The position numbers were made by a program, and so were the translations under genes. A stretch of 64,000 bases of DNA from Edaphobacter bradus. GTDB taxonomy: Bacteria > Acidobacteriota > Terriglobia > Terriglobales > Acidobacteriaceae. Within the stretch, counting starts at the first letter, position 1, and every line of letters starts with the position of its first letter. The stretch covers positions 1,116,001-1,180,000 of the forward strand of contig NZ_JAGSYF010000001.1 of NCBI RefSeq assembly GCF_025685645.1. Direction: 5' to 3'. Under the pieces are notes generated by a model. That model was given only the letters and a program-made list of their open reading frames with translations, did not search any database and was not told the origin of the DNA. Shown here in pieces: positions 25,737-34,566 of this stretch.

Positions 25737-26561
25737 ATGGAACTTCGCCGTGTCATATTCGCGTTGTTCGTAGCTTTGCTGTTATCGGTCGGGGCTACAT
25801 ATTTTCTCTATTCTCGAATCCGCAGGATGAATACGGGCACGCCGAGTACCACTCGTATCGTGGTTGCGTCTCGCGCCCTTAGTGCCGGCACGCCTCTGAC
25901 CAGTGACGCCGTCGTCCTCGCAGAGTGGCCCGTCAGCGCGTCGATCCAGGGCGCGATCACAAAGCCTGAGACGGTAATCGGAAGATCTTTGATCTATCCG
26001 GTGAGTGCGAATCAGCCCATCGTAGACTCTGGTCTCGCGGCGGCTGGGTCAGGAATAGGCCTGTCCGTCAAGATCCCGGACGGCATGCGAGCGATCTCCG
26101 TTCGGTCCAATGATGTCGTAGGAGTGGCAGGTTTTCTGTATCCCGGATCACACGTTGACGTTGTGCTGACCTATCGCCCGGAAAATTCCCCCAACCCGGT
26201 TACAACCACGATTCTGCAGGATGTGACCGTGCTGACCGCCGGACAGACACTTGAGCCTGATCCAAAGGGCAAGGCGGAGAACGTGAGCGTCGTTACGCTC
26301 CTGCTGAGTCCCGAGGACTCACAAAAGATGGTCATGGCAGCCCAGCAAGGGACAGTGCAGTTTGTCTTGCGGAATGGAGCAGATCAAAAGAAGGCCGACA
26401 CTCACCCGCTGCTGCTTTCAGAGATGTCCGGCGGAAAACCCGTACAGAGCACACCTAGTTCGAGCGGACGTGCAGTGAGAACGGTAAAACTCGCCAAGCT
26501 TCCCGATTTTTACACCGTCGAGACGATCGCCGGAGAAAAGCATTCGGTTGACAAATTCTAA
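25737..26561 (+). CDS. cpaB: Flp pilus assembly protein CpaB/RcpC
   Basis: A 274-residue periplasmic assembly factor anchored by one N-terminal helix (about residues 4-24, VIFALFVALLLSVGATYFLY). The SAF-type domain follows: VVASRALSAGTPLTSDAVVLAEWPVS, then VIGRSLIYPVSANQPIVDSGLA, and MRAISVRSNDVVGVAGFLYPGSHVDVVLTY, typical of the family. CpaB is thought to link the secretin to the periplasmic part of the machine. The ATG at 25737 is chosen over a TTG at 25728 that overlaps the cpaA stop, because GGAAAGG lies about nine bases before the ATG. Confidence 0.92.
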   Translation: MELRRVIFALFVALLLSVGATYFLYSRIRRMNTGTPSTTRIVVASRALSAGTPLTSDAVVLAEWPVSASIQGAITKPETVIGRSLIYPVSANQPIVDSGLAAAGSGIGLSVKIPDGMRAISVRSNDVVGVAGFLYPGSHVDVVLTYRPENSPNPVTTTILQDVTVLTAGQTLEPDPKGKAENVSVVTLLLSPEDSQKMVMAAQQGTVQFVLRNGADQKKADTHPLLLSEMSGGKPVQSTPSSSGRAVRTVKLAKLPDFYTVETIAGEKHSVDKF

Positions 26562-26587
26562 CCCCGGTTTGACGAAAGACAACCAAC

Positions 26588-27994
26588 ATGAAAGCAAAAC
26601 TTTTCTTGATTTTCTTGTTTACGGTCTTTGCGTTGGCGTTTCTTAACCTTGCCTCGGTAGCTCAAACCACGAACTCTTCCCCCCAGGCCCCTCCTGCGAG
26701 CCCGGGTGTGCCATCCGCGCCGGAGAGTGAAACGGTTCATGTCCTCGTGGGCCGTTCTATCGTGGTCAACATGCAGGTTCGACTGCGCCGGATCTATGTA
26801 AGCAATCCGGCAGTTGTGGAGACTTCAACGACCACTCCTAACCAAGTTGTCGTCACGGCGAAGGCACCCGGCGCCAGCAACGTTGTCTTCTGGGACGAGT
26901 TTGGTAATTCTAAGCTTTTGGAACTCTATGCCGACATCGACGTTACGGGCCTGCGCGATGCTGTTCAAGATGAGTTCCCGGGGCAGGCGATTCAGGTGAG
27001 AGCTGAGCAGGGACGAATCATCTTGTCTGGAACGGCGAGGGACAAGGAGACCATGGACAGCATTACCAAGATGGCTCAGACGTATTCCAAAGATGTCGTA
27101 GATGCAATGCTTTTGAGCGAACCGCCACATGCAAGGCAGATCATGCTGAAGGTCCGTTTTGCGGAGGTCGACCGTACCAAGCTGCAGAATTTTGGCATCA
27201 ACATTTTCAGCACAGGAGCCGCAAATACAATCGGCACGATCACGACGCAACAGTTTGGTTCCACTACGCTCAATACTCCCCCTACAGGGACTATCGGTGG
27301 TTCTGCCGCAGGAACCTCAACGGCGTTCTCCCTAGGCAATCTGCTTAATATCTTTCTGTTTCGTCCGGACCTGAACCTTGGTGCGACGATTTCAGACCTT
27401 CAACAGCACAACATTCTGCAACTTCTCGCGGAGCCTAACCTGCTCGCAATGAGCGGATCGCCTGCTCACTTTCTCGCTGGCGGCGAGTTCCCCTACCCCG
27501 TAGTGCAGGGAGGCGGCGCAGGAGGTTTTACAGCGGTTACGATCCAGTTCCGTCCTTTTGGCGTCAGACTGGACTTCACTGGAATCATTCAGCCTGACGG
27601 CAGTGTCCGAATGAAGGTCGCTCCCGAAGTGAGCTCTCTCGACTACGCCAATTCAGTCACTATCTCTGGCTTTACCGTCCCGGCAATTTCGACGCGCAGA
27701 GCTGAAACTGAGATTCAACTCAAAGACGGCCAGAGCTTCGGCATCGCTGGGCTGATGAATTCGACGACGACCGCCCAGATGAGCAAGATCCCAGGTATCG
27801 CCGACGTTCCGATTCTGGGTCAGCTATTCCATTCGAAGTCGGACAATAATGCACATTCTGAACTTATGGTCATCGTGACTCCGACAGTTGTTGACCCATT
27901 ACAAGGCAATCCCCCCCCGCCGACTGATCCCAAGCTAGCTGAGAAGCTCTTGGATTCGAAACAGTTCGACAAAGAGGCCCACAGGCGGTGGTAA
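26588..27994 (+). CDS. cpaC: Tad secretin CpaC/RcpA
   Basis: A 468-residue outer-membrane secretin through which the Flp pilus exits. An export signal (residues 1-25) and a short Pro/Ser-rich linker precede a domain starting HVLVGRSIVVNMQVRLRRIYVSNPAV. Then come a BON-like segment (GRIILSGTARDKETMDSITKMA) and the secretin core HILQLLAEPNLLAMSGSPAHFLAGGEFPYPV with the C-terminal ETEIQLKDGQSFGIAGLMNSTT and PILGQLF. This is the usual Tad architecture. No separate CpaD pilotin gene is seen in the window. The ATG at 26588 lies 26 bases after cpaB. Confidence 0.92.
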   Translation: MKAKLFLIFLFTVFALAFLNLASVAQTTNSSPQAPPASPGVPSAPESETVHVLVGRSIVVNMQVRLRRIYVSNPAVVETSTTTPNQVVVTAKAPGASNVVFWDEFGNSKLLELYADIDVTGLRDAVQDEFPGQAIQVRAEQGRIILSGTARDKETMDSITKMAQTYSKDVVDAMLLSEPPHARQIMLKVRFAEVDRTKLQNFGINIFSTGAANTIGTITTQQFGSTTLNTPPTGTIGGSAAGTSTAFSLGNLLNIFLFRPDLNLGATISDLQQHNILQLLAEPNLLAMSGSPAHFLAGGEFPYPVVQGGGAGGFTAVTIQFRPFGVRLDFTGIIQPDGSVRMKVAPEVSSLDYANSVTISGFTVPAISTRRAETEIQLKDGQSFGIAGLMNSTTTAQMSKIPGIADVPILGQLFHSKSDNNAHSELMVIVTPTVVDPLQGNPPPPTDPKLAEKLLDSKQFDKEAHRRW

Positions 27995-28044
27995 GTCTGC
28001 GGCTTCGAATACTGATCGACCAGCAGATTACGTAGGAGCATTAA

Positions 28045-29289
28045 GTGAGGGAACAGCAAACAGTAACGACTGGCCAGCCGATGCAGGTGATCTGCATCCA
28101 TCTGGACGACGCCAGCGAAGGCGTTCTCAGACGCTCTATGAGCGGCCTGAAGGAGTTTGATCTGGCTGCAACCTTTCATCAGTATTTTGGAGAGAAAGAC
28201 GCGACTCTTGTACGCTTCATTCGAGATCACCGCCCGGATGTCTGCGTCATTGATCTTGATCGCGAACGAGAGATGTCGATGGAGACAGTGGAATATTTCA
28301 GGCGTACTACGCCGGCTTCCATGGCAATCTTTGCGGTCTCATCGAGCGTCGACTCCGAATCAATCATCGCTGCCATGCGGTGCGGCTGCACCGAATACCT
28401 GACCAAACCCCTGCAGGAAGAGCGCGTCAAAGATGCATTAGTCCAACTCGTCAAGAAGCGCAAGCAGACTGAAACACCTGCCGCCCAAGGGAAGCTCATA
28501 GCGTTCAAGGGCGTAAAGGGCGGTGTTGGCACGACGACGCTCGCGATTCAACTTGCCCATAGCCTCGCCAAGAGAGAGCATCGCACCCTCCTCATCGACG
28601 CCCACACCGACTTAGGAGACGCAACTCTTCATCTGGGTCTGGAACACCATAACTACGGCTTTTACGAACTCGTCCACAACCTTCAGCGGCTGGATGCCGA
28701 GCTACTGCAAGGTTTTGTTCTGAAGCATAGCAGTGGTCTGGACCTGCTGCCCTCGCCCGAGATGCTTGGCTCAAGTTCACGAGTAACAGGCGATTCGGTG
28801 CTACTCACCCTCAAGGCCCTCACAAGAATGTATGACTATGTCTTTGTGGATTGCATGCCAGGAATGGGAGATCTGACGCTCGCCGTATTGGAAGCCTCCG
28901 ATGAGCTCAATCTGGTCTCGAGTGCCGACTTACCGTCCGCAAGAAACCTTGCGCGTTACTCCGAGTACCTGACACGGCTTGACTATCCTTCATCAAAGAC
29001 CCGTGTCCTGATTAATCGCCGCTCGAAGAATAGCTCAATTTCTGTCGACCAGATCGAGAAGGTTCTCGGCCGCAAGGTCAGCGCAGTCGTACCTCATTGT
29101 GAAGGTGAGCTTACGGAGGCAATTAGCACCGGCATCCCAATCCCTGTACGATCGCGATCCGATCTGATGCAGATCATATCGAAGCTCGCTGACTCCATCG
29201 ATGGAGGGAACGAAAAGAAGTCGTCGCAGCCTGATTCCAGCGTGGTTCCTTCTAAGTCACGATTCGGACTGCTTCGCATAACAAGCTAG
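28045..29289 (+). CDS. cpaE: Pilus assembly ATPase-like CpaE/TadZ
   Basis: A 414-residue protein with two domains. The N-terminal receiver-like part (about 10-130) includes RPDVCVIDLDRE, where an Asp sits at the expected phosphoacceptor position. The C-terminal MinD/ParA-type domain (about 150-395) carries the deviant Walker A FKGVKGGVGTTTLAIQLA and the Walker B-like YVFVDCMPG. TadZ/CpaE localises the pilus machine to a cell pole or site. I use the GTG at 28045, since TAGGAG is six bases upstream; an ATG at 28081 is the alternative. Fifty bases separate it from cpaC. Confidence 0.92.
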   Translation: MREQQTVTTGQPMQVICIHLDDASEGVLRRSMSGLKEFDLAATFHQYFGEKDATLVRFIRDHRPDVCVIDLDREREMSMETVEYFRRTTPASMAIFAVSSSVDSESIIAAMRCGCTEYLTKPLQEERVKDALVQLVKKRKQTETPAAQGKLIAFKGVKGGVGTTTLAIQLAHSLAKREHRTLLIDAHTDLGDATLHLGLEHHNYGFYELVHNLQRLDAELLQGFVLKHSSGLDLLPSPEMLGSSSRVTGDSVLLTLKALTRMYDYVFVDCMPGMGDLTLAVLEASDELNLVSSADLPSARNLARYSEYLTRLDYPSSKTRVLINRRSKNSSISVDQIEKVLGRKVSAVVPHCEGELTEAISTGIPIPVRSRSDLMQIISKLADSIDGGNEKKSSQPDSSVVPSKSRFGLLRITS

Positions 29290-29350
29290 AAGACATATCT
29301 CTAAGGTGTTAGCTGCTGCTAGGGAGACAGAACGTAACGCGGGGTGATTT

Positions 29351-30712
29351 ATGAGCGTAGGCACAAATCAATTGCAGTCTCAGGCTGGTCCAACTCTGTT
29401 CGCGCAGAATCGCCCGGAACCGCACAGCGGCGGAATGTCCGTCAAGGCTTACCAGGAGATCAAGTCAAACATCCATCGCAACATGCTGGCGAAGGTTGAC
29501 CTTGAGAAGCTTAGCTCTCTTCAGGACATGCGTGCGCGTCAGCAGATTCTTGGAGTGATCCAGGATCTCGCATCCTCGCTGGATACGCCACTGAGCATGC
29601 TCGAAAAAGATCGCCTCTGCCGAGAGGTGCTCGATGAAGTGTTCGGCCTGGGTCCGCTTGAGCCATTGTTGCAAGACCCGACAATCAACGACATTCTCGT
29701 AAACACGCATCGTTCCGTTTATGTAGAGCGAGCAGGCATTCTCGAGAAGACGAATGTGGTCTTTAAAGATGAATTGCACCTGATGCACATCATCGACAAG
29801 ATTGTCTCAGCCGTCGGGCGCCGCGTTGATGAGTCGTCTCCTATGGTCGACGCACGCCTTAGCGATGGATCGCGTGTCAATGTCATCATCCCCCCACTTG
29901 CGGTTGACGGGGCCATTCTTTCCGTACGCAGGTTTGGGCATGTGCCCCTTGAAGCCGAGGATTTGCTCTCAAACAAAGCGATGACTTTGCAGATGCTTGA
30001 ACTTCTCAAAGGTGCGATCAAGGCGCGCCTGAACATTGTTATCTCAGGTGGAACCGGAGCGGGTAAAACGACGCTTCTTAACGTCCTCTCAACTTTTATT
30101 CCCGAAGAGGAGCGGATCGTAACAATCGAGGACTCCGCGGAACTTCAACTTAAGCAGGCGCACGTCGTTCGACTGGAGTGCCGCCCTGCCAACGTTGAAG
30201 GCAGAGGTGGAGTGCGGCAACGTGAACTTCTTGTCAACTCGTTGCGTATGCGCCCGGATCGCATCATTGTCGGCGAGGTCCGTTCGGAAGAGGCGTTGGA
30301 TATGCTGCAGGCGATGAACACCGGACACGATGGGTCACTAACAACAGTCCACGCCAATAGTCCTCGCGACGCGATAGCTCGCATGGAAACAATGGCGCTT
30401 ATGGCCAACTTGAATCTCCCTGAAAAGGCCATCCGGCAGCAGATCGCTTCTGCAATTGCGGTGATTATTCAGATCTCGAGAATGAGCGATGGAAGCAGGA
30501 GGATAACTCACTTCACTGAGGTCACAGGCATGACAGAGGACATTGTGAGCCTTCAGGATATCTATGTCTTTGAGAAGCGCGGTATTGGAGACAACCGCAA
30601 AGTGCTGGGCCGCTTCCGCTCGACCGGTGTCGTTCCCAAGTTCATTGAGAAGCTGAAGGCGTCGGGAATTGACCTTCCCCTGAACCTGTTCGACGTGTGC
30701 ATGGATGTTTAG
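29351..30712 (+). CDS. cpaF: Tad secretion ATPase CpaF/TadA
   Basis: A 453-residue hexameric secretion ATPase of the VirB11/PilT superfamily that powers Flp pilus assembly. The N-terminal half includes [23 protein letters not shown], a family hallmark. The ATPase domain has Walker [17 protein letters not shown], the Asp box [12 protein letters not shown], Walker [20 protein letters not shown] and the His box [12 protein letters not shown]. All catalytic motifs are intact. The ATG at 29351 is preceded by GGGGTGA. The tadB gene follows after 18 bases. Confidence 0.95.
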   Translation: MSVGTNQLQSQAGPTLFAQNRPEPHSGGMSVKAYQEIKSNIHRNMLAKVDLEKLSSLQDMRARQQILGVIQDLASSLDTPLSMLEKDRLCREVLDEVFGLGPLEPLLQDPTINDILVNTHRSVYVERAGILEKTNVVFKDELHLMHIIDKIVSAVGRRVDESSPMVDARLSDGSRVNVIIPPLAVDGAILSVRRFGHVPLEAEDLLSNKAMTLQMLELLKGAIKARLNIVISGGTGAGKTTLLNVLSTFIPEEERIVTIEDSAELQLKQAHVVRLECRPANVEGRGGVRQRELLVNSLRMRPDRIIVGEVRSEEALDMLQAMNTGHDGSLTTVHANSPRDAIARMETMALMANLNLPEKAIRQQIASAIAVIIQISRMSDGSRRITHFTEVTGMTEDIVSLQDIYVFEKRGIGDNRKVLGRFRSTGVVPKFIEKLKASGIDLPLNLFDVCMDV

Positions 30713-30730
30713 CCCAGACAAGAGGTTCCG

Positions 30731-31690
30731 ATGATCTTAGTGATATCGTTTCTCGTTCTCTTTGTCGCCGGTTTCGCCGTCGTTGCGCTGCTGACGAGAC
30801 CCAGCCGGAGCGAGGCGCTCGTCCAATCGCGTCTGCAGGCGATTGGACGTCCCATCGGGCAGCGTCAAGTTGAGGCGGTTGACATCCTTAAGAAGGACAC
30901 CCTCAGCGATCTAGGGTGGTTCAATGACATCCTGTCGCGTTTTGGGCCCGCTGTGCAGCTCAGGCGACTCATCAGCGAGGCAGACCAGCCTTGGACCGTG
31001 GGACGCCTGATTTCAGGATCATTGCTGGCAGGCGTGGTTGTTCTCTGGTTTGGCCGTTTCGTATTGCGAAACCACGCCCTGCTCTTTCTTGTCGCCGTAG
31101 TGGCAATGTTCTTGCCTTTCGCGTACCTCTATATAGCGAGGACTGTGCGGTTCAGGAAGTGCAATGAGCAGCTTCCTGCGGCTGTGGATCTCCTTGCTCG
31201 TGCACTCAAGGCAGGCCACTCCCTCTCAGCGGCGATCGAGATGGTCTCTCAAGAGAATCCGCCACCGCTGGGGCCGGAGTTTCGCCGGGTCTTTGAAGAG
31301 CAGAGTTTCGGTCTTCCCTTCCGCGACGCGCTCTTCAACCTGACGGCGCGGCTTCCTCTTGATGATCTTCGATTCATCGTCACGGCGATGCTTATCCAAC
31401 GAGAGACCGGAGGCAACCTGGTCGAGGTGCTGGAGAAGACGAGTTCTGTTCTTAGGGATCGAATTCGACTGAAAGGACAGCTTCGCGTTCACACAGCGCA
31501 AGGCCGGCTAACAGGATGGATACTTTGTCTGCTTCCCTTCGTCTCGTTTCTCGCGCTTTCCGTCATTAATCCGACGTACACAGATCTGCTGCTCAATGAC
31601 CCCTTGGGACGGCACCTCGTCTGGGCTGGTCTTGCTCTCATGGGGCTAGGAATTTTTGTAATCCGAAAAATTATCGACATTAAGGTCTAG
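30731..31690 (+). CDS. tadB: Tad inner-membrane platform protein TadB
   Basis: A 319-residue GspF-domain membrane protein. One helix is at the extreme N-terminus, a pair near residues 97-135, then the cytoplasmic T2SSF domain CNEQLPAAVDLLARALKAGHSLSAAIEMVSQE...ETGGNLVEVLEKTS, and two C-terminal helices. TadB pairs with TadC as the assembly platform that the CpaF motor acts on. Eighteen bases separate it from cpaF and six from tadC, so the three are one transcript. Assignment clear from architecture and position. Confidence 0.92.
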   Translation: MILVISFLVLFVAGFAVVALLTRPSRSEALVQSRLQAIGRPIGQRQVEAVDILKKDTLSDLGWFNDILSRFGPAVQLRRLISEADQPWTVGRLISGSLLAGVVVLWFGRFVLRNHALLFLVAVVAMFLPFAYLYIARTVRFRKCNEQLPAAVDLLARALKAGHSLSAAIEMVSQENPPPLGPEFRRVFEEQSFGLPFRDALFNLTARLPLDDLRFIVTAMLIQRETGGNLVEVLEKTSSVLRDRIRLKGQLRVHTAQGRLTGWILCLLPFVSFLALSVINPTYTDLLLNDPLGRHLVWAGLALMGLGIFVIRKIIDIKV

Positions 31691-31696
31691 ACCAAT

Positions 31697-32596
31697 ATGA
31701 CGCTAGCATTCATTCTCCTGGCTCTCACGCTCTTCCTTGGAATAACTGCGATCACCCTGCTTCTTCAGGCAAGATCTTCTGCAGAAGTGCGCCTTTCCAG
31801 GGCACTGGCAGGAGATCGAGTTCAAACGGATGAGACAGAGCAGCCGCAGGGGGTTTTCAGCAAATTCGCTCAGTCTGTCACTGCCTTGGTTGGCCGCACC
31901 GGCGTTGCCAACGCACCTGAATTTGAGCGTCAACTCGGGCTGGCGGGATACAGAAAGCCTGCCCATCTACAGTATTTCCTAACAGCCAAACTACTCCTCC
32001 CCATCGTTGCAGCCGTGTCCGCAAGCTTCCTGGTCAGCCAGAATGTTGTCTTCTGGGTTTTGGTCTGCGGAGTGGTTGGATATTTTCTGCCTGACCTCTG
32101 GTTATCCAGCGCAATCACACGTCACCGCGAAGCGGTAAGGTTGGCAATGCCCGATGCTCTTGATCTCCTCATCATCTGCATGGAGGCAGGACTCGGTATC
32201 GACCAGGCGTTGATTCGTGTAGGGACAGAGCTGAGTCTCAATCATCCGCAACTTAGTGATGAATTTCGCATAATCAACCTGGAGCAGCGTGCAGGAACTC
32301 CACGTATTGAAGCCTGGAGGCATATGGCCGAAAGAACCAAGCTTGAGGTGGTCGCATCCTTTGTCAGCATGCTTGTCCAGACAGATCGATTTGGCACTCC
32401 GATCTCAAAGTCGCTGGGCACATTTTCTGAATCCCTGAGAACGGAACGGCGACAAAAGGCTGAGGAGTTAGCCGCAAAGACAACAATCAAGATGGTTTTT
32501 CCCTTGGTACTTTTCATTTTTCCGAGTATGTTTATCGTGTTGTTGGCACCAGCTATCATCAGCATCAAGCACAGCATGGGAAATGCGTTTCAGTAG
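31697..32596 (+). CDS. tadC: Tad inner-membrane platform protein TadC
   Basis: A 299-residue partner of TadB with the same helix-pair/T2SSF/helix-pair plan: N-terminal helix 1-22, a helix pair around 95-135, the soluble segment MPDALDLLIICMEAGLGIDQALIRVGTEL, FVSMLVQTDRFGTPISKSLGTFSESLRTERRQKAEELAAK, and a C-terminal helix MVFPLVLFIFPSMFIVLLAPAI. It ends the classical Tad gene block; a 30-residue membrane peptide gene follows after about 40 bases. Assignment firm. Confidence 0.92.
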   Translation: MTLAFILLALTLFLGITAITLLLQARSSAEVRLSRALAGDRVQTDETEQPQGVFSKFAQSVTALVGRTGVANAPEFERQLGLAGYRKPAHLQYFLTAKLLLPIVAAVSASFLVSQNVVFWVLVCGVVGYFLPDLWLSSAITRHREAVRLAMPDALDLLIICMEAGLGIDQALIRVGTELSLNHPQLSDEFRIINLEQRAGTPRIEAWRHMAERTKLEVVASFVSMLVQTDRFGTPISKSLGTFSESLRTERRQKAEELAAKTTIKMVFPLVLFIFPSMFIVLLAPAIISIKHSMGNAFQ

Positions 32597-32637
32597 GCTG
32601 CAGTACAACATCTTCTTAGACATACTAGGAGCCAGAC

Positions 32638-32730
32638 ATGGATAGTGTTGTTATGATACGGGTTGTTGCGGGCATCTTGTTTGTTATCGTGCTTTTCGTT
32701 CTCATCCAGCGGCGTAAGAAGAAGATCTGA
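32638..32730 (+). CDS. 30-residue single-helix membrane peptide
   Basis: A very short frame of 30 codons plus stop, preceded by CTAGGAGCC with good spacing to its ATG. The peptide is one strongly hydrophobic helix (MIRVVAGILFVIVLFVLI) followed by QRRKKKI, so it would insert with its basic C-terminus in the cytoplasm. It lies 41 bases after tadC and five bases before the DUF192 gene, in the same orientation, as if the third member of the run. Small one-helix proteins often modulate a larger membrane complex, here possibly the Tad platform. Real gene judged by ribosome site, helix and context; homologues were not searched. Confidence 0.55.
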   Translation: MDSVVMIRVVAGILFVIVLFVLIQRRKKKI

Positions 32731-32734
32731 ACCA

Positions 32735-33118
32735 GTGCCGGGTGCCCCAAACGACCTCGTCGTCACAAATCTGACGCGCAACGTCACTTTAGGCGACCAC
32801 ATTCGCATCGCGGACACAGTCACGTCCCGGTTTCTGGGACTTCTGACGCGGCGCGAGCTTCTTCCCTCGGAAGGATTGCTGATTGAGCCATCGAGCGGTG
32901 TGCATACCCTCGGAATGCGGTTCGCTATCGATGTCCTCTTACTCAACCGAGAGCGGGAGGTAATAGCAGTCTATGACTCTATGCCCCCGTTCCGCATGAC
33001 GCGGCTTTTCTGGAAGGCCGCGAGCGCTTTGGAACTCCCTTCCGGCGTCCGGCTCAGCACGGGGACGATGGTAGGAGATCGGCTTTCGATAGCTCCGAAT
33101 CTTCCCGAACACCTCTAG
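32735..33118 (+). CDS. DUF192 family protein
   Basis: A 127-residue protein of the DUF192 type (PF02643), a small beta-barrel fold of unknown activity. The matching features are TVTSRFLGLLTRRELLPSEGLLI, the VHTLGMRFAIDVLLLNREREVIAVYDSM core, and ALELPSGVRLSTGTMVGDRL. No signal peptide is seen, although many family members are exported. I use the GTG at 32735, five bases after the preceding stop, which suggests coupled translation; the longer frame to 32663 overlaps the 30-residue gene in another phase. In other genomes I recall DUF192 genes next to tad genes, in line with a pilus-related role. Confidence 0.8.
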   Translation: MPGAPNDLVVTNLTRNVTLGDHIRIADTVTSRFLGLLTRRELLPSEGLLIEPSSGVHTLGMRFAIDVLLLNREREVIAVYDSMPPFRMTRLFWKAASALELPSGVRLSTGTMVGDRLSIAPNLPEHL

Positions 33119-33150
33119 CCTTACAAAGGCACCGGTCCCCGGGGCCCGCG

Positions 33151-34062
33151 TCAGCGCCTGACCAAGTGGGTTGTATTCTGCGATACGCTTCTCGTCCGTG
33201 CAGACAACTCCGCCATACGAGCCTCTGCTCGTTGTTGATACTCACCCGGCTTCGCGGCGAGTTTGCTATATTCCAGCCTCTCGACTCGAGCAAGGTCTTC
33301 GCCGCTCTTCAGCGTCCGCAGATGCTCCGCCAGCGTCCAATCCAACTCGTCTGCGCGTGCATCCGCCCCAGAGTAATGCCGGTAGGAGTCAACTGAATCG
33401 ACCGCAAGCGACATAAGGGAAGGATTATCAATCGTCCCCAGAAACCCTTTGAGTAACAGATAGCCCTGCTCCCTGTTGCTGACTTTGGGAGGAGCGACCT
33501 CGGATGGATGAACATATCCGCTCACACCGCGAGAGCGTACCTGTATCCAGTCTTTTCCGTTGCCAGCCAATTTGAAGCCAGTGATCTCGAGCTGCCCCTG
33601 CCGTGGGACGACACCTGACGGTGGACCAGTCATGTCCGTTCCCTGGTAGACATTCATGCCCTGCACAGCATAAGTCGACCCAATGCTAGCTGGCGGCAGG
33701 CGCTTGCCTTCATCTCTGAAGATGTACGCCGCTGTAGCGACGCTACCAAAGACCACCGAACAAACGATCAATCTCTTCAGGCTCTGCTGCTCGCGATGCT
33801 GTGGGACGAGTACGGGTAGGGTTTCTGTTGAAGGAGCAGGAAGAGATCCAAATCTGTGCGCGCAGTACGGGCACGATGGATGCTTTGCCGCGACGAGACG
33901 ACTACATTGTCCACACTTCCGGAGAGCCGACGTCGATAACCCGCAAGAGCTGCAGATGGAGACTTCTACCGGGTAGGTGATGTGACAGTTCATGCAGGTA
34001 GCAAAAGGGCTACCGTCGAACTGTTGTGCGTCGTGATTCTCCGTCTTCACTTCCACTTCCAC
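33151..34062 (-). CDS. Zinc-ribbon protein with one membrane helix and SH3-like domain
   Basis: A roughly 303-residue protein with four CxxC knuckles in the first 75 residues (CMNCH, CSSCG, CGQCS, CPYCA), forming two zinc ribbons. One transmembrane helix follows near residues 100-115 (LIVCSVVFGSVATAAYIF), then an SH3-like segment (GMNVYQGTDMTGPPSGVVPRQGQLEITG...IQVRSRGVSGYVHPSEV) and a helical C-terminus. The plan, cytoplasmic zinc ribbon plus extracytoplasmic SH3, suggests a sensor or scaffold at the inner membrane. AGGTG lies six bases before the GTG at 34062; the frame also opens at a TTG at 34080. No named family recognised. It sits inside the Tad locus on the opposite strand. Confidence 0.65.
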   Translation of the reverse strand: MEVEVKTENHDAQQFDGSPFATCMNCHITYPVEVSICSSCGLSTSALRKCGQCSRLVAAKHPSCPYCAHRFGSLPAPSTETLPVLVPQHREQQSLKRLIVCSVVFGSVATAAYIFRDEGKRLPPASIGSTYAVQGMNVYQGTDMTGPPSGVVPRQGQLEITGFKLAGNGKDWIQVRSRGVSGYVHPSEVAPPKVSNREQGYLLLKGFLGTIDNPSLMSLAVDSVDSYRHYSGADARADELDWTLAEHLRTLKSGEDLARVERLEYSKLAAKPGEYQQRAEARMAELSARTRSVSQNTTHLVRR

Positions 34063-34096
34063 CGTTACACCTCGATACAAACCCTTAGAGTCCCGA

Positions 34097-34537
34097 TCAC
34101 TTCTTCAGGGCCGGGAGATATGCGTCTATCTTGCTGCCGGCAGTCATAACCGTCCTCGGGATCCACCCGAAGTCGAGCTCATAGTGCTTTTTCCAATTGA
34201 GCGGATCGTTCCACGCGACACCCAACTGCTTCCACAAGACATGTTCCAGATCTGTCTGCTGGGCGGGGGTGAGATGGGTGTTGTGCAGGACGCACTCCGG
34301 CGGCTGAGATTCTGGCAGCGGTTGTCCATAGTCAAAACGCACCAAAGCCGCGCGCGCATTCTGCCAGTACTGCCCTGAAAGCGATTGGGCATCCGGATAC
34401 TTCCGGGGCGCGGCGGCGAGAAACCAGGAAGGAGGATCAGACCTCAGCTCGTAGTGCGGAACAAGAGATCGCACAACCAGCACCATAGACAGTAGAAGCA
34501 GCATTACCAGCCAGCGTGCGCTTCGCCCGTAGATCAT
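34097..34537 (-). CDS. Hypothetical exported protein
   Basis: A 146-residue protein with an N-terminal hydrophobic segment (residues 7-25, ARWLVMLLLLSMVLVVRSLV), probably a signal anchor. The soluble part includes PPSWFLAAAPRKYPDAQSLSGQYWQNARAALVRFDYGQPLPES and DLEHVLWKQLGVAWNDPLNWKKHYELDFGWIPR. No family recognised. It follows the large membrane protein gene (34567-36096) after 29 bases on the same strand, so both are likely one transcript of unknown function set within the Tad locus. Confidence 0.55.
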   Translation of the reverse strand: MIYGRSARWLVMLLLLSMVLVVRSLVPHYELRSDPPSWFLAAAPRKYPDAQSLSGQYWQNARAALVRFDYGQPLPESQPPECVLHNTHLTPAQQTDLEHVLWKQLGVAWNDPLNWKKHYELDFGWIPRTVMTAGSKIDAYLPALKK

Positions 34538-34566
34538 GAAGCCCTCTTATGTGCAGATGCACAACT

